Below are positions 25,839 to 33,048 of a stretch of DNA of 35,052 nucleotides, piece after piece. The translations under genes and the position numbers were made by a program. Origin of the DNA: an uncultured bacterium (GTDB taxonomy: Bacteria; Verrucomicrobiota; Lentisphaeria; Oligosphaerales; Oligosphaeraceae); contig CACYQT010000039.1 in NCBI GenBank assembly GCA_902776645.1, positions 1 through 35,052 of the forward strand, written 5' to 3'. Position 1 is the stretch's first letter, and every line of letters begins with the position of its first letter. Under the pieces are notes generated by a model. The model had not been told where the DNA came from. It was given only the letters and a program-made list of their open reading frames with translations, and made no database searches.

Positions 25839-27143
25839 TTATTGCTGCCCATCTGGCACCAATGCCAGATGGAAGCCGTAGAGGCGCGTCGAAAAGACGT
25901 CGCCGCGGCGGGCGAGGCCCGCCAGACGGCCTTTGTATTGCATGACGGCGAGATTCCATTCGGCATCCGTTGGCAAGGCGAAATGGTAGCCTTGCGGGAG
26001 TTGGCTTGCGAAATGACTGGTCAGCCGTCGGCAGAAGTCATTGGCTTCATCAAGGCCGACGCCCATCGTGTTCAATGACGTCGTCATCAACGTCCGCCAT
26101 TGGGCTTCCGTGATTTCCTGTTCGGTCAGCCAATAGTCCTTTGGAATGGTGATTTGGTAGGACGGCGGCTGGACGCTGCCGTAGGGCGACGTCGGCTGGT
26201 AGCTGCCCGCCTTGACTTTCAGCAACTCTAACGGGATGTTGGACGGTAGCATGAAGGATGTTTTTCCGCCGTCGGTTTTGATGATGACGGGGGCGGGTGA
26301 GGAGGCGGGGCGTGTCACCCATTCGACGACAGGCGTCGCGACTTTGACAACGGCGTTTTTGACCGCTTTGACGAGATGGATGAGACCGCCGCCGATGATG
26401 CAGAAGATCAACAGCAGCAACAGGAAGAAATGACTGCAGCAGCAACCGCGCGGCGTCTTGCGTTTAGGCGGTTGCTGTGGTTGTTTTTGACGGAAGAGGT
26501 CCGGTGGATTGTCGGTCTTTTTGCAGGGCGGCTGATGCGCGGGGCGCGGAGGCGGCGGCGTGGTTTTCGGTGGTTCCGCAACATGGACGGCTGGCTTGGA
26601 CGGAGTATGTTTTTTATCCGTCGGTGTCGCCATGGTGATTGGTTTCGCGAGACGCGGGCCGATTTCCGTCGAGGCGATTCGCACGACCTGCAGCCATGAG
26701 GGAAAGACATCGACGAGTTCATCAGGCGTCAGATAGCAGTCGTTTGTTTGGGCGAGATGGCGTTCAATGACGCCGCCGAGGCTGTGCGCATACGGCTGTA
26801 GTTTCTGTGATAAATCCTTGTCCTCCAATGACGTGATGCTGTTTTGGAGCATCCAGTCGTACATGCCGACGGCGTTGCCGAGCATGTTGAATTTCAATGT
26901 CAATTCAACGGTCGCGGTCTGCGGCTGGCCGTGGCGCTGGATGTCCGGCAGCAACGTGGCGTTGAATTCAAGCGGCGTTATGAAAAACGAATTGGGCCAG
27001 TTTTTCGTACCGCGGACAGTCTGTCGGCCGAAAATCTGCCTGCCAGAGGCGTCCTGCGCAAGCAGATAGATATTCTGCTCCGCAAACGGAATTTGCAGAG
27101 ATTCGATGTCGGAATTGCTTGTGACTTTTTTCAGAAGAAGCAT
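25839..27143 (-). CDS. Membrane protein with degenerate FGE/SUMF1-like C-terminal domain
   Basis: 434 aa in four parts. Residues 1-165 form an unrecognised mixed alpha/beta domain. Residues 170-235 are Pro/Lys-rich and probably disordered. A Cys-rich start CCC leads one TM at about 238-258. Residues about 300-430 resemble the formylglycine-generating enzyme (FGE-sulfatase/SUMF1) fold: LELLKVKAGSYQP, WLTEQEITEAQWRTLM, EANDFCRRL, GYHFALPTDAEWNLA and the closing YGFHLAL. The fold is shortened and lacks the catalytic cysteine pair, so enzymatic activity is unlikely and a binding role more so. The gene begins 25 bp after the CsgG/LpoB-like gene, with no clear Shine-Dalgarno. It is divergent from the ESCRT-like cluster. 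Confidence 0.6.
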   Translation of the reverse strand: MLLLKKVTSNSDIESLQIPFAEQNIYLLAQDASGRQIFGRQTVRGTKNWPNSFFITPLEFNATLLPDIQRHGQPQTATVELTLKFNMLGNAVGMYDWMLQNSITSLEDKDLSQKLQPYAHSLGGVIERHLAQTNDCYLTPDELVDVFPSWLQVVRIASTEIGPRLAKPITMATPTDKKHTPSKPAVHVAEPPKTTPPPPRPAHQPPCKKTDNPPDLFRQKQPQQPPKRKTPRGCCCSHFFLLLLLIFCIIGGGLIHLVKAVKNAVVKVATPVVEWVTRPASSPAPVIIKTDGGKTSFMLPSNIPLELLKVKAGSYQPTSPYGSVQPPSYQITIPKDYWLTEQEITEAQWRTLMTTSLNTMGVGLDEANDFCRRLTSHFASQLPQGYHFALPTDAEWNLAVMQYKGRLAGLARRGDVFSTRLYGFHLALVPDGQQ

Positions 27144-27168
27144 GGGCGGACAGAAGGGTAAGGCGTGG

Positions 27169-28053
27169 TTATTTTTCGAGACGCGTGGCGAAACTGAGCA
27201 TGGCCAGATCGTAGATGACGTTCGCGATGAAGGCGATGAAGAAGAGGGCGGTCAGGGCGGGCGTCGCGAAGGCGCCGCCGATCATGAGGAAGGCGAGAAT
27301 GCCGCCGATGGCGGCGTACAGCGCGAGCACGACGGCGTTGGCCTGGTTGGAGCGTTTGGCGGCCGTGCTGCGGAAGAACGGGAAGGTGATCATGGGAAGG
27401 AGGATGGCGATGAAGACGAAAGCGAGAATCCGCGCGTACAGGGGAACGGTCGCTTCATGCGCCGAACTGGCCGGTTCAGCGGTTTGTTCCACGACCGCAA
27501 CGGCTTGCGTTTCCGGAACTGCCTCTGCCGCGGCTTCCTGCTTCGCCGTTGAAATGGTTCCCGTGAACAACGGCTGCATGGTCTGCGCGTCGATGAGATG
27601 ATATTGGCCGTTGATGACGGCGGAATCGCCGTCGGTGGTTTCGAAGGACGTCAGCTGTCCCCAGATGACGAGATCCGTTTCCGCCTGGGCGGTGGCGTTT
27701 GTGGCTTCCTCCAGCGTCGCGTAGGTCGGAATGCGAAGATGGAGCTTTGCGCGGATGCGGTCGGCCAGCGGAATTTCCTTCAGATCAAGAATTCCCGTCG
27801 AGAGGATTTCTTTGCGGAGGGCGTTGGAAACATAATCGGTCGGATCGTTGTCAAAGTGCAGCAGGACGGCGCTTTTGGCGGCTCCGCGGTTGGCGCGGAT
27901 GTCCACCAGCATCGTCTTGACGGCGGCGTCCGCCGCTTCCTTGCGGGAGACGGCGAGAGGAAGCGGATCTGGCGTCAGCCAATACCATGCCGTCACGCAG
28001 AACAAGACGGCGAACACACAATATTTGACGATGTTGAAGACGAGTTTGAACAT
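27169..28053 (-). CDS. Multi-TM protein with CsgG/LpoB-like extracytoplasmic domain
   Basis: 294 aa. An N-terminal TM (about 8-26) leads an extracytoplasmic alpha/beta domain (about 35-170). Its strand-helix pattern SAVLLHFDNDPTDYVSNALRKEIL ... ADLVIWGQL-type strand ... YHLIDAQTMQPLFTGTIST resembles the CsgG/LpoB nucleotide-binding-like fold used in secretion or penicillin-binding-protein activation. An Ala/Glu/Pro-rich linker (172-203) and two or three TM segments (about 205-285) follow. An excellent Shine-Dalgarno AAAGGAGG precedes the ATG. It heads a two-gene minus-strand unit divergent from the ESCRT-like cluster. The fold call is by pattern only; function is unknown. Confidence 0.6.
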   Translation of the reverse strand: MFKLVFNIVKYCVFAVLFCVTAWYWLTPDPLPLAVSRKEAADAAVKTMLVDIRANRGAAKSAVLLHFDNDPTDYVSNALRKEILSTGILDLKEIPLADRIRAKLHLRIPTYATLEEATNATAQAETDLVIWGQLTSFETTDGDSAVINGQYHLIDAQTMQPLFTGTISTAKQEAAAEAVPETQAVAVVEQTAEPASSAHEATVPLYARILAFVFIAILLPMITFPFFRSTAAKRSNQANAVVLALYAAIGGILAFLMIGGAFATPALTALFFIAFIANVIYDLAMLSFATRLEK

Positions 28054-28338
28054 GTTGGCGACCTCCTTTGGGAAAGGCGATGAAGTTTTTCTATAATACT
28101 AATATAGACATAAGTTGAGTTTTTCTAGAAAAGATTTATTGTAATTGTTTGATTCTATGAAAATTGGCTGAAAAAACATGTTTTGCATGAGGTGGCAAGG
28201 GCGTCCCCCTTGGGAAAATGCATCGCGCATGCCATTCCAGGCCGAGACGGCCTGGCTACCCCTTCGGTTTTAGAAAAAAGTGATAGTTGATTCATATAGG
28301 TTATAGGGCGAGGGAACGAACGCAGGAAAAACGAGACG
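28054..28338. promoter_or_regulatory. Divergent regulatory region of the ESCRT-like cluster
   Basis: 285 bp between divergent genes. The left part (28080-28160) is very AT-rich with TATA-like boxes (minus strand TATTAGTATTATAG near 28094-28107) that suit a promoter for 28053. The middle (28196-28255) holds clustered hairpins. The right part carries TTGATT (28287-28292) and TTATAG (28301-28306), too closely spaced for a standard sigma-70 promoter. No coding frame is convincing here. Confidence 0.4.
28196..28255. repeat. Cluster of short inverted repeats
   Basis: Three hairpins occur in 60 bp: CAAGGG/CCCTTG (28196-28212, 5-base loop), GCAT/ATGC (28220-28232, 5-base loop) and a perfect 8-bp CCAGGCCG/CGGCCTGG with loop AGA (28237-28255). 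No T-run follows, so they are not an intrinsic terminator for either neighbour. They may be a REP-like element, a regulator site or an RNA leader structure. Confidence 0.5.
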
Positions 28339-29376
28339 ATGAACGAAACGGAAAAACAACATAGCAGGACATGGCAGTCCGTCTGCGACGAATTCTTTTC
28401 GACGCAGCAGGCGAGCTTCCAGGAATCGCCGTGCCCGTTGCCGTCGATGCGTCTGCCGCTTTGGCAGCGGGCGCTGTTCTACCGTCCGGCGGCGGATGCC
28501 GCCGCGTTCGACGTCGCGGAAATGGACATCTCGGAGGACGTGAAGTTCCATTTCGCGGAGAACGGCAGGGGGGATGTGCGTCTCGTGGCGCGCGTTTTTC
28601 GGATTCCAATTGGCAAAAAAGGCTGCTTCCGCGTTGTCAGCGCGTTTCTTTCGCCTGAAAGTGAACGTCTGGCGGACGGCGGCGACGTGGCGGCATTGCG
28701 TGAATACGTCGAACGGAAATACGAGCTGTTCCGTCGTGAAGAAGGCCTTCCGACGCTGCATTATTTTTATGTGATCGGTTCCGAAAGGCCGTTCGACGAC
28801 GGCTGCCAGGCGTTGGCGCGGCCGACGGTCGTCCTCTGCCATCCGTTGTCAAACGGTCTGTGGGACTTTCGTCTGCCGCGCGGCGACATCGACATGCCGA
28901 CGGCGGATTTCCTGTTGCACATCCTGCCCGGCATGCGGGACGCGTATGCCGACGCTATGGCGGCGGAAATCGACCGTTGGGACCAGACGAGCTTCATCAC
29001 GCAGGACGCCCTGCGCGAACGGCTTCGGCTGGATTCATCGACATATCACGGCTTCTTGTCGCGATGGCTGGACACGCTGTTCGCCCGCGGCGGCTACGGC
29101 CGTGATTCGCGCGGTTACATCTACGGCCCCGCCATGACGCTTCCGCCCGGAAAATGGGCCAGACGCTGCCGCCGTTACGACACAACTTCACGGCAGGCCT
29201 TCTGGCTGAACGCCGTCTGTGTGTTGTGCATCGTGGAAATCATCTTCTTCAGTGCGTTATGGCTTTGCGGGAGCATAAGCGGCCTGTGGAGCCAGCTGGC
29301 ATGGGTGCTGCCCGCTGTGGCGGGGCTCGGTTGCCAATGGAGCATCTGGCATACGCGGAACCGTAGCGTCAGATGA
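28339..29376 (+). CDS. Two-TM protein of unknown function, first gene of the ESCRT-like cluster
   Basis: 345 aa; I do not recognise the family. The first about 280 residues are hydrophilic and cytoplasmic by the positive-inside rule (KWARRCRRYD before the membrane). Residues about 225-265 (FITQDALRERLRLDSSTYHGFL ... GYGRDSRGYIYGPAM) look like a helix-turn-helix with a following wing, so a winged-helix fold is possible. Two TM helices follow at about 289-311 and 316-336, ending with a short basic tail. A Shine-Dalgarno-like AGG is present. It is 46 bp upstream of the coiled-coil gene on the same strand. A membrane-anchored adaptor role is speculation from context. Confidence 0.65.
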   Translation: MNETEKQHSRTWQSVCDEFFSTQQASFQESPCPLPSMRLPLWQRALFYRPAADAAAFDVAEMDISEDVKFHFAENGRGDVRLVARVFRIPIGKKGCFRVVSAFLSPESERLADGGDVAALREYVERKYELFRREEGLPTLHYFYVIGSERPFDDGCQALARPTVVLCHPLSNGLWDFRLPRGDIDMPTADFLLHILPGMRDAYADAMAAEIDRWDQTSFITQDALRERLRLDSSTYHGFLSRWLDTLFARGGYGRDSRGYIYGPAMTLPPGKWARRCRRYDTTSRQAFWLNAVCVLCIVEIIFFSALWLCGSISGLWSQLAWVLPAVAGLGCQWSIWHTRNRSVR

Positions 29377-29422
29377 TGGAAAATTAAGAGTGTCAACAAG
29401 TTAACATAAAGGATTACAGAAA

Positions 29423-30019
29423 ATGGTACTGCCGGATTTTCTCATCAGACTGCTGGAGATTTTGCATTTGAAGGATTCGGAGGAAAAGAAACTGAAGAAG
29501 CGGATCGCTCAATGCGACGAAAATATCCGCTCTTTGAACCAAGGCCTTGAGAACCAGGTGAAAGCCATCAAGGATATGGAGGCGGAGTTTCTCGAACTGA
29601 AGACGCAGTACGACACGGCGAGCGGCGCCGTCCGCGAGACGCTCGCCGTGCGCATGAAGAACATCCTCAAGCAACGTGAACGCATGAGCGAACAACGCCA
29701 GATGGCTGCGCAGCAGATGAACGCCGAAATGCTTGTCCGCCATAATCTTGTGTTGCAACTGGAACATCGCCAGCATCCGGACAACCATGATCTGGAAGAG
29801 ATCCGCGACGAGAAGATGGACATCATCGACGACTTGAAGGAGCAGGCGAAGACCATTGAGCAACTTGAGAGTACGACGCTGAAGAAGACGGAAAAAATCG
29901 ACGAAGACTTCGACAAGGCGCTGCAGGCCGCGGAGGACGAGTTCAAGGATGTGGATTTGTCGTTCTCCGCGCCGAAGCCGGAGAAGAAAGAAGCGGAGAA
30001 AGAGAAGGACGAAGCGTAA
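29423..30019 (+). CDS. Coiled-coil protein, possible second ESCRT-III/PspA-like subunit
   Basis: 198 aa, almost entirely helical. Residues 1-16 (MVLPDFLIRLLEILHL) form a hydrophobic/amphipathic helix like the membrane-binding N-terminal helices of PspA, Vipp1 and Snf7. A long heptad-rich hairpin follows (about 20-67 and 68-116, break near YDTASGAV), then an acidic helix (122-150) and a short acidic helix IDEDFDKALQAAEDEF (159-174), and a disordered Lys/Glu tail. That order parallels ESCRT-III helices 1-2, 3/4 and 5, but sequence similarity is weak; a generic coiled-coil protein is the alternative. AAGGA lies 10 bp before the ATG. It precedes the clearer ESCRT-III-like gene by 87 bp, a gap filled by CTAG octamers. 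Confidence 0.7.
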   Translation: MVLPDFLIRLLEILHLKDSEEKKLKKRIAQCDENIRSLNQGLENQVKAIKDMEAEFLELKTQYDTASGAVRETLAVRMKNILKQRERMSEQRQMAAQQMNAEMLVRHNLVLQLEHRQHPDNHDLEEIRDEKMDIIDDLKEQAKTIEQLESTTLKKTEKIDEDFDKALQAAEDEFKDVDLSFSAPKPEKKEAEKEKDEA

Positions 30020-30041
30020 CCTCTTGTGCTGCATGGGCTTT

Positions 30042-30089
30042 CTAGCCTCCTTACAGCCTAGCCTTCTAGCCAACTAGCCGCCTAGAAAA
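30042..30089 (+). repeat. CTAG octamer array A
   Basis: Six tandem 8-bp units in perfect register: CTAGCCTC, CTTACAGC, CTAGCCTT, CTAGCCAA, CTAGCCGC, CTAGAAAA. Five of six begin CTAG. The array fills the gap between the coiled-coil gene and the ESCRT-III-like gene, ending just before the AAGGAG ribosome site of the latter. It has the same period as arrays at 32986 and 34978. Confidence 0.9.
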
Positions 30090-30106
30090 AATAAAAAGGA
30101 GTTGTT

Positions 30107-30760
30107 ATGGGATTGTTTGATTGTTTTAAATCACGGGAGGAGCGTGAACGCGAACAGCGCCGTGAACGCCGCCGCAACGAACGCAAGGTGGAGCAGGACA
30201 TCGAGAAGTTCGACGACGCGATCGCGAAGCTGACGGAAGAGCGCACGAAAGTCTGGAACCAGGCCCGCGAATTGCTGAAAAGCGGCCGCAAGGCGGAGGC
30301 GCAACGGACGCTGCTGTTCTACAAGAAGTACGACATCGCCATCAACAAACTGGAAAAGCAGAAGGTTTTCCTCAAGAGCCAGGCCCTGCAGGTCAGCACG
30401 GCCGGCAACGTCAACACGACATTGAACGACATCAAGACGATGGCCGCCGACCATAATATCGATCCGGACAAACTCGCCGAAAGCCTCGACGACGTCGAAA
30501 TGATCGCGGAGGACATTCTGGATTCCGACAAGATCATGAACAAGGCGTTTGACAAGGATTTGGACCACATGGCGCAGGAAGTCGCCGCCGGCGACATCAG
30601 CTACAAGGACGATGAACTGATGGCCGCGTTGGAGAACGAATGCGCGGCGGAAGTGCTCGGCCCGAAGGTCGCGGAAACGCCTGTGACGGACAAGCCCGTG
30701 AGCCATGACGACATCAGCGCAGGTGCGGAGCGCCTCAAGAAGATCATCAGCGAGAAGTGA
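30107..30760 (+). CDS. ESCRT-III/Snf7-like membrane-remodelling protein
   Basis: 217 aa. The start MGLFDCF matches the N-terminal membrane-binding opening of Vipp1/PspA (MGLFD, MGIFS) and recalls CHMP4. A very basic helix 1 (8-58) is followed by the superfamily's helix-2 pattern at 52-90 (ARELLKSGRKAEAQRTLL, then LEKQKVFL). Residues 117-137 (NIDPDKLAESLDDVEMIAEDI) parallel the CHMP4 helix-4 segment, and 167-183 (KDDELMAALENECAAEV) parallel the acidic helix 5 (DELMAELEE-type). A linker with prolines and a final helix (AERLKKIISEK, 207-217) sits where MIT-interacting motifs lie; it keeps RLxxI but not the full MIM1 consensus. It should polymerise on membranes as a filament. The next gene is an MIT-AAA ATPase. 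Ribosome site AAGGAG. Confidence 0.82.
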   Translation: MGLFDCFKSREEREREQRRERRRNERKVEQDIEKFDDAIAKLTEERTKVWNQARELLKSGRKAEAQRTLLFYKKYDIAINKLEKQKVFLKSQALQVSTAGNVNTTLNDIKTMAADHNIDPDKLAESLDDVEMIAEDILDSDKIMNKAFDKDLDHMAQEVAAGDISYKDDELMAALENECAAEVLGPKVAETPVTDKPVSHDDISAGAERLKKIISEK

Positions 30761-30791
30761 AAGTCGTTGTCGCGCATGGAGTTGACGCAGC

Positions 30792-31790
30792 ATGAGCAAT
30801 TTCAATTACGAAAAGAAACTGGAGCATGAGAAGGCGGCGGAGAAGGCGTTGATGGAAGACGACTTCCCGTCGGCGTTCTATCATGTCGCGGAAGCGGCGA
30901 AATTCGCGTTGGCCCTTGCGAATCAATGCACGGGAAAGTTGCGTGAAGCGTATATGAGCAACGCGAACGAGCTGATGGAATCTGTCCGCATGGCGGACGT
31001 GGCGGGCATGGAGAACGTGAAGCGTCAGATCCGCCTGCGGATGATCGATCCGTTGCAGCATGCGGAGGAGGCCCGCAAGCACGGCTTGAAGGTCGGCGGC
31101 GGCATCCTGCTGTACGGACCGCCCGGAACGGGCAAGACGTTCATCGCGAAGGCAGTGGCCGGCGAACTGGATCTGCCTTTCTACACGATCACGGCGGCGG
31201 ACATCTTCGGAAAATACGTCGGCGAGTCGGAGAACAACATCCGCGACTTGTTCGCGGAGGCGCGGAAGAACCCGCTGTCCGTCGTGTTCATCGACGAACT
31301 GGAGACGATTTTCCGCAAGCGGACAGGCGACATCCACGAGACGACGCAGAAGGTCATCTCCGTCATTTTGCAGGAACTGGACGGCGTGAAGGACGGGAAG
31401 AATCCGTTCCTTCTGCTCGGCGCGACGAACGCGCCGTGGATGATCGACGAGGCGTTCATGCGGACGGGCCGTTTCGATGTGAAGGCGTATGTCGGCCTGC
31501 CGGATCTTCCTGCGCGCGAACAAATTATCCGCAACGCCTTCAAGCATGTGGAGTATCCCGTCGATGAAGACGCCATCATGTATCTGGCGTCCGCCACCGG
31601 CAAATGCAGCGGCGCGGACATCAACGGCATCGTGCAGTCCATCCGTCAGACGGCGTTCGAACGTCATGCGGACCGCTACACGATCGAGCTGTTCCGTTCC
31701 TGCACGCAGCATATCGCGCCGTCGTGCAATGAAGAGACGTTGCGCAAGATAGAGGAATGGGAGAGGCAGAACGAAATCACACGGGAGTAG
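30792..31790 (+). CDS. Vps4/CdvC-like MIT-domain AAA ATPase
   Basis: 332 aa. Residues about 5-65 form three helices with the spacing of an MIT domain (KAAEKALMEDDFPSAFYHV, AAKFALALANQ, then KLREAYMSNANELMESV). A short linker leads a single AAA module: DVAGMENVK (69-77), Walker A GPPGTGKT (109-116), pore-loop KYVGESE (141-147; Vps4 has KWMGESE), Walker B VVFIDELE (164-171), sensor-1 GATN (210-213), arginine fingers R224 and R227, and CSGADINGIV (272-281) as in the Vps4/katanin clade. The C-terminus shows no room for the eukaryotic Vps4 beta domain. All catalytic residues are present. It should remodel or disassemble the filament encoded 31 bp upstream. GGAG lies 10 bp before the ATG. Confidence 0.88.
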   Translation: MSNFNYEKKLEHEKAAEKALMEDDFPSAFYHVAEAAKFALALANQCTGKLREAYMSNANELMESVRMADVAGMENVKRQIRLRMIDPLQHAEEARKHGLKVGGGILLYGPPGTGKTFIAKAVAGELDLPFYTITAADIFGKYVGESENNIRDLFAEARKNPLSVVFIDELETIFRKRTGDIHETTQKVISVILQELDGVKDGKNPFLLLGATNAPWMIDEAFMRTGRFDVKAYVGLPDLPAREQIIRNAFKHVEYPVDEDAIMYLASATGKCSGADINGIVQSIRQTAFERHADRYTIELFRSCTQHIAPSCNEETLRKIEEWERQNEITRE

Positions 31791-31799
31791 GCGAGAGGC

Positions 31800-32984
31800 A
31801 TGTCGAAGAAGAAAAAGGCGGAAAACAACGAAGCGCTGACGGTGGCGGGGCATGGGAGCCCGTCGTCGTTCGCCGTGACGTTGATGCGCGGCGACAATGG
31901 CCGCGTTCTGCTGCCTGTGAAGACGGAGCTCGCCCATGACACGGCGGCGCAGGAGGAGGTCGTCGTGCGCGTTTTGCCACAGGGCGTCCGCCGCGAAGTA
32001 CTGCGTCAACTGCAGGCGGAGGAGGAACGCCGTTCGCCCGCGCAATGGGCGTTGATTATCGCCGTTCTGGCGATTTCATTGACGATTGTCTGGCGGTATT
32101 TTCCTGTCCAGCCGCCGGCGGAATCGTTGGAGACGAGTCTGGAGATCGAGACGACGGACGTGCCGAAGACCAGCGAGTACTATGGATTGTATGTCCTTTC
32201 AAAGGAACGGTTTGAATCGCAGAAATATGCGAAGTGCGCTTCTGAATTGGCCCCGAAGATTCCGGAGCTTCTGGACAGGCGGAGCCAGCTGGGCGAATCG
32301 CATGACCGTCTGCTATACTATTTCTTCGAATCCGTCCGCGTCGGCCGCGTCGATACGACGACGAAACGCATGGCGGAGAAATACATCGACGTGTTCGCCT
32401 CCCTGAACCACGATGAAGTGAAATGGGACATCATGCGCATCAAGCTCTGCGCAAAGGAATATCTGAACGTGGAACTGCTGCACTCACGGCTCAGCCAAGG
32501 CCGCTACAAGCATATCTGGCAGCGGAAGCTAAGCGAGAACGAGATGTGGATCAACCGTGTCCGTCCATTGGTGGAAAGCATTGAACGGCAGGCGATGACG
32601 ACGGATGCGACGGAGGAGACGCTGGAGAATCTCTATCAGTTGAAATATTCCCTTGCCTGTCTGCTGACGGCGCGTTGGATGTTGGAAGGCGGCAAGGGAA
32701 AGAGCGTGTTTCCGGATGATTACGGCGATCCAGGCGTCCAGAGCCGCGAAGAGGCGATGCGGATCTGCCGTGAGACGGAGGACCGCTACCGCCCCGTCGG
32801 AAAGGTGAAACGTGAATTGGTGGAATATCTGCGGCTGCGGAAATTCATTGCGGAAACGGTGATGGCGCAGTCCAAGAACATCAACCGTTATTATTGGAAT
32901 GGCGCAACGCATAACACGAACGAGGCGTTGCGCATGGAGATCACGATGGTGAACACGCGGTTGGAGAAAGGCGCAGGGCAATAA
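31800..32984 (+). CDS. Single-pass membrane protein of unknown function
   Basis: 394 aa; not recognised. It opens with a basic, disordered tail (MSKKKKAENN) and a small beta-rich cytoplasmic part (about 22-60), then a charged helix. One TM is at about 82-99 (ALIIAVLAISLTIVW). The remaining about 290 residues are extracytoplasmic and mostly helical with repeated Glu/Arg/Tyr pairs, resembling TPR- or SPOR-like helical scaffolds only in a general way. It starts 9 bp after the AAA ATPase stop, so the two are translationally coupled. In context it could link the cytoplasmic filament/ATPase to the periplasm; this is inference. Confidence 0.7.
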   Translation: MSKKKKAENNEALTVAGHGSPSSFAVTLMRGDNGRVLLPVKTELAHDTAAQEEVVVRVLPQGVRREVLRQLQAEEERRSPAQWALIIAVLAISLTIVWRYFPVQPPAESLETSLEIETTDVPKTSEYYGLYVLSKERFESQKYAKCASELAPKIPELLDRRSQLGESHDRLLYYFFESVRVGRVDTTTKRMAEKYIDVFASLNHDEVKWDIMRIKLCAKEYLNVELLHSRLSQGRYKHIWQRKLSENEMWINRVRPLVESIERQAMTTDATEETLENLYQLKYSLACLLTARWMLEGGKGKSVFPDDYGDPGVQSREEAMRICRETEDRYRPVGKVKRELVEYLRLRKFIAETVMAQSKNINRYYWNGATHNTNEALRMEITMVNTRLEKGAGQ

Positions 32985-32985
32985 T

Positions 32986-33025
32986 CTGGAAAACTAGAAT
33001 CCTAGAATCCTAGCCTGCTAGATAA
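32986..33025 (+). repeat. CTAG octamer array B
   Basis: Five tandem 8-bp units in register: CTGGAAAA, CTAGAATC, CTAGAATC, CTAGCCTG, CTAGATAA. The array starts 2 bp after the stop of the single-pass membrane protein gene and ends 23 bp before the start of the DUF1232-containing gene. Confidence 0.9.
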
Positions 33026-33048
33026 ATCAGATAACGGAAAAAGCACAA

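Noticed and set aside
30131..30805. 224-codon open frame antisense to the ESCRT-III-like gene
   Set aside because: The plus-strand frame has a strong ribosome site, operon context and family motifs; the antisense product has none.
30747..32045. 432-codon open frame antisense to the AAA ATPase
   Set aside because: The plus strand encodes intact AAA motifs; the antisense translation is Arg/His-rich shadow sequence.
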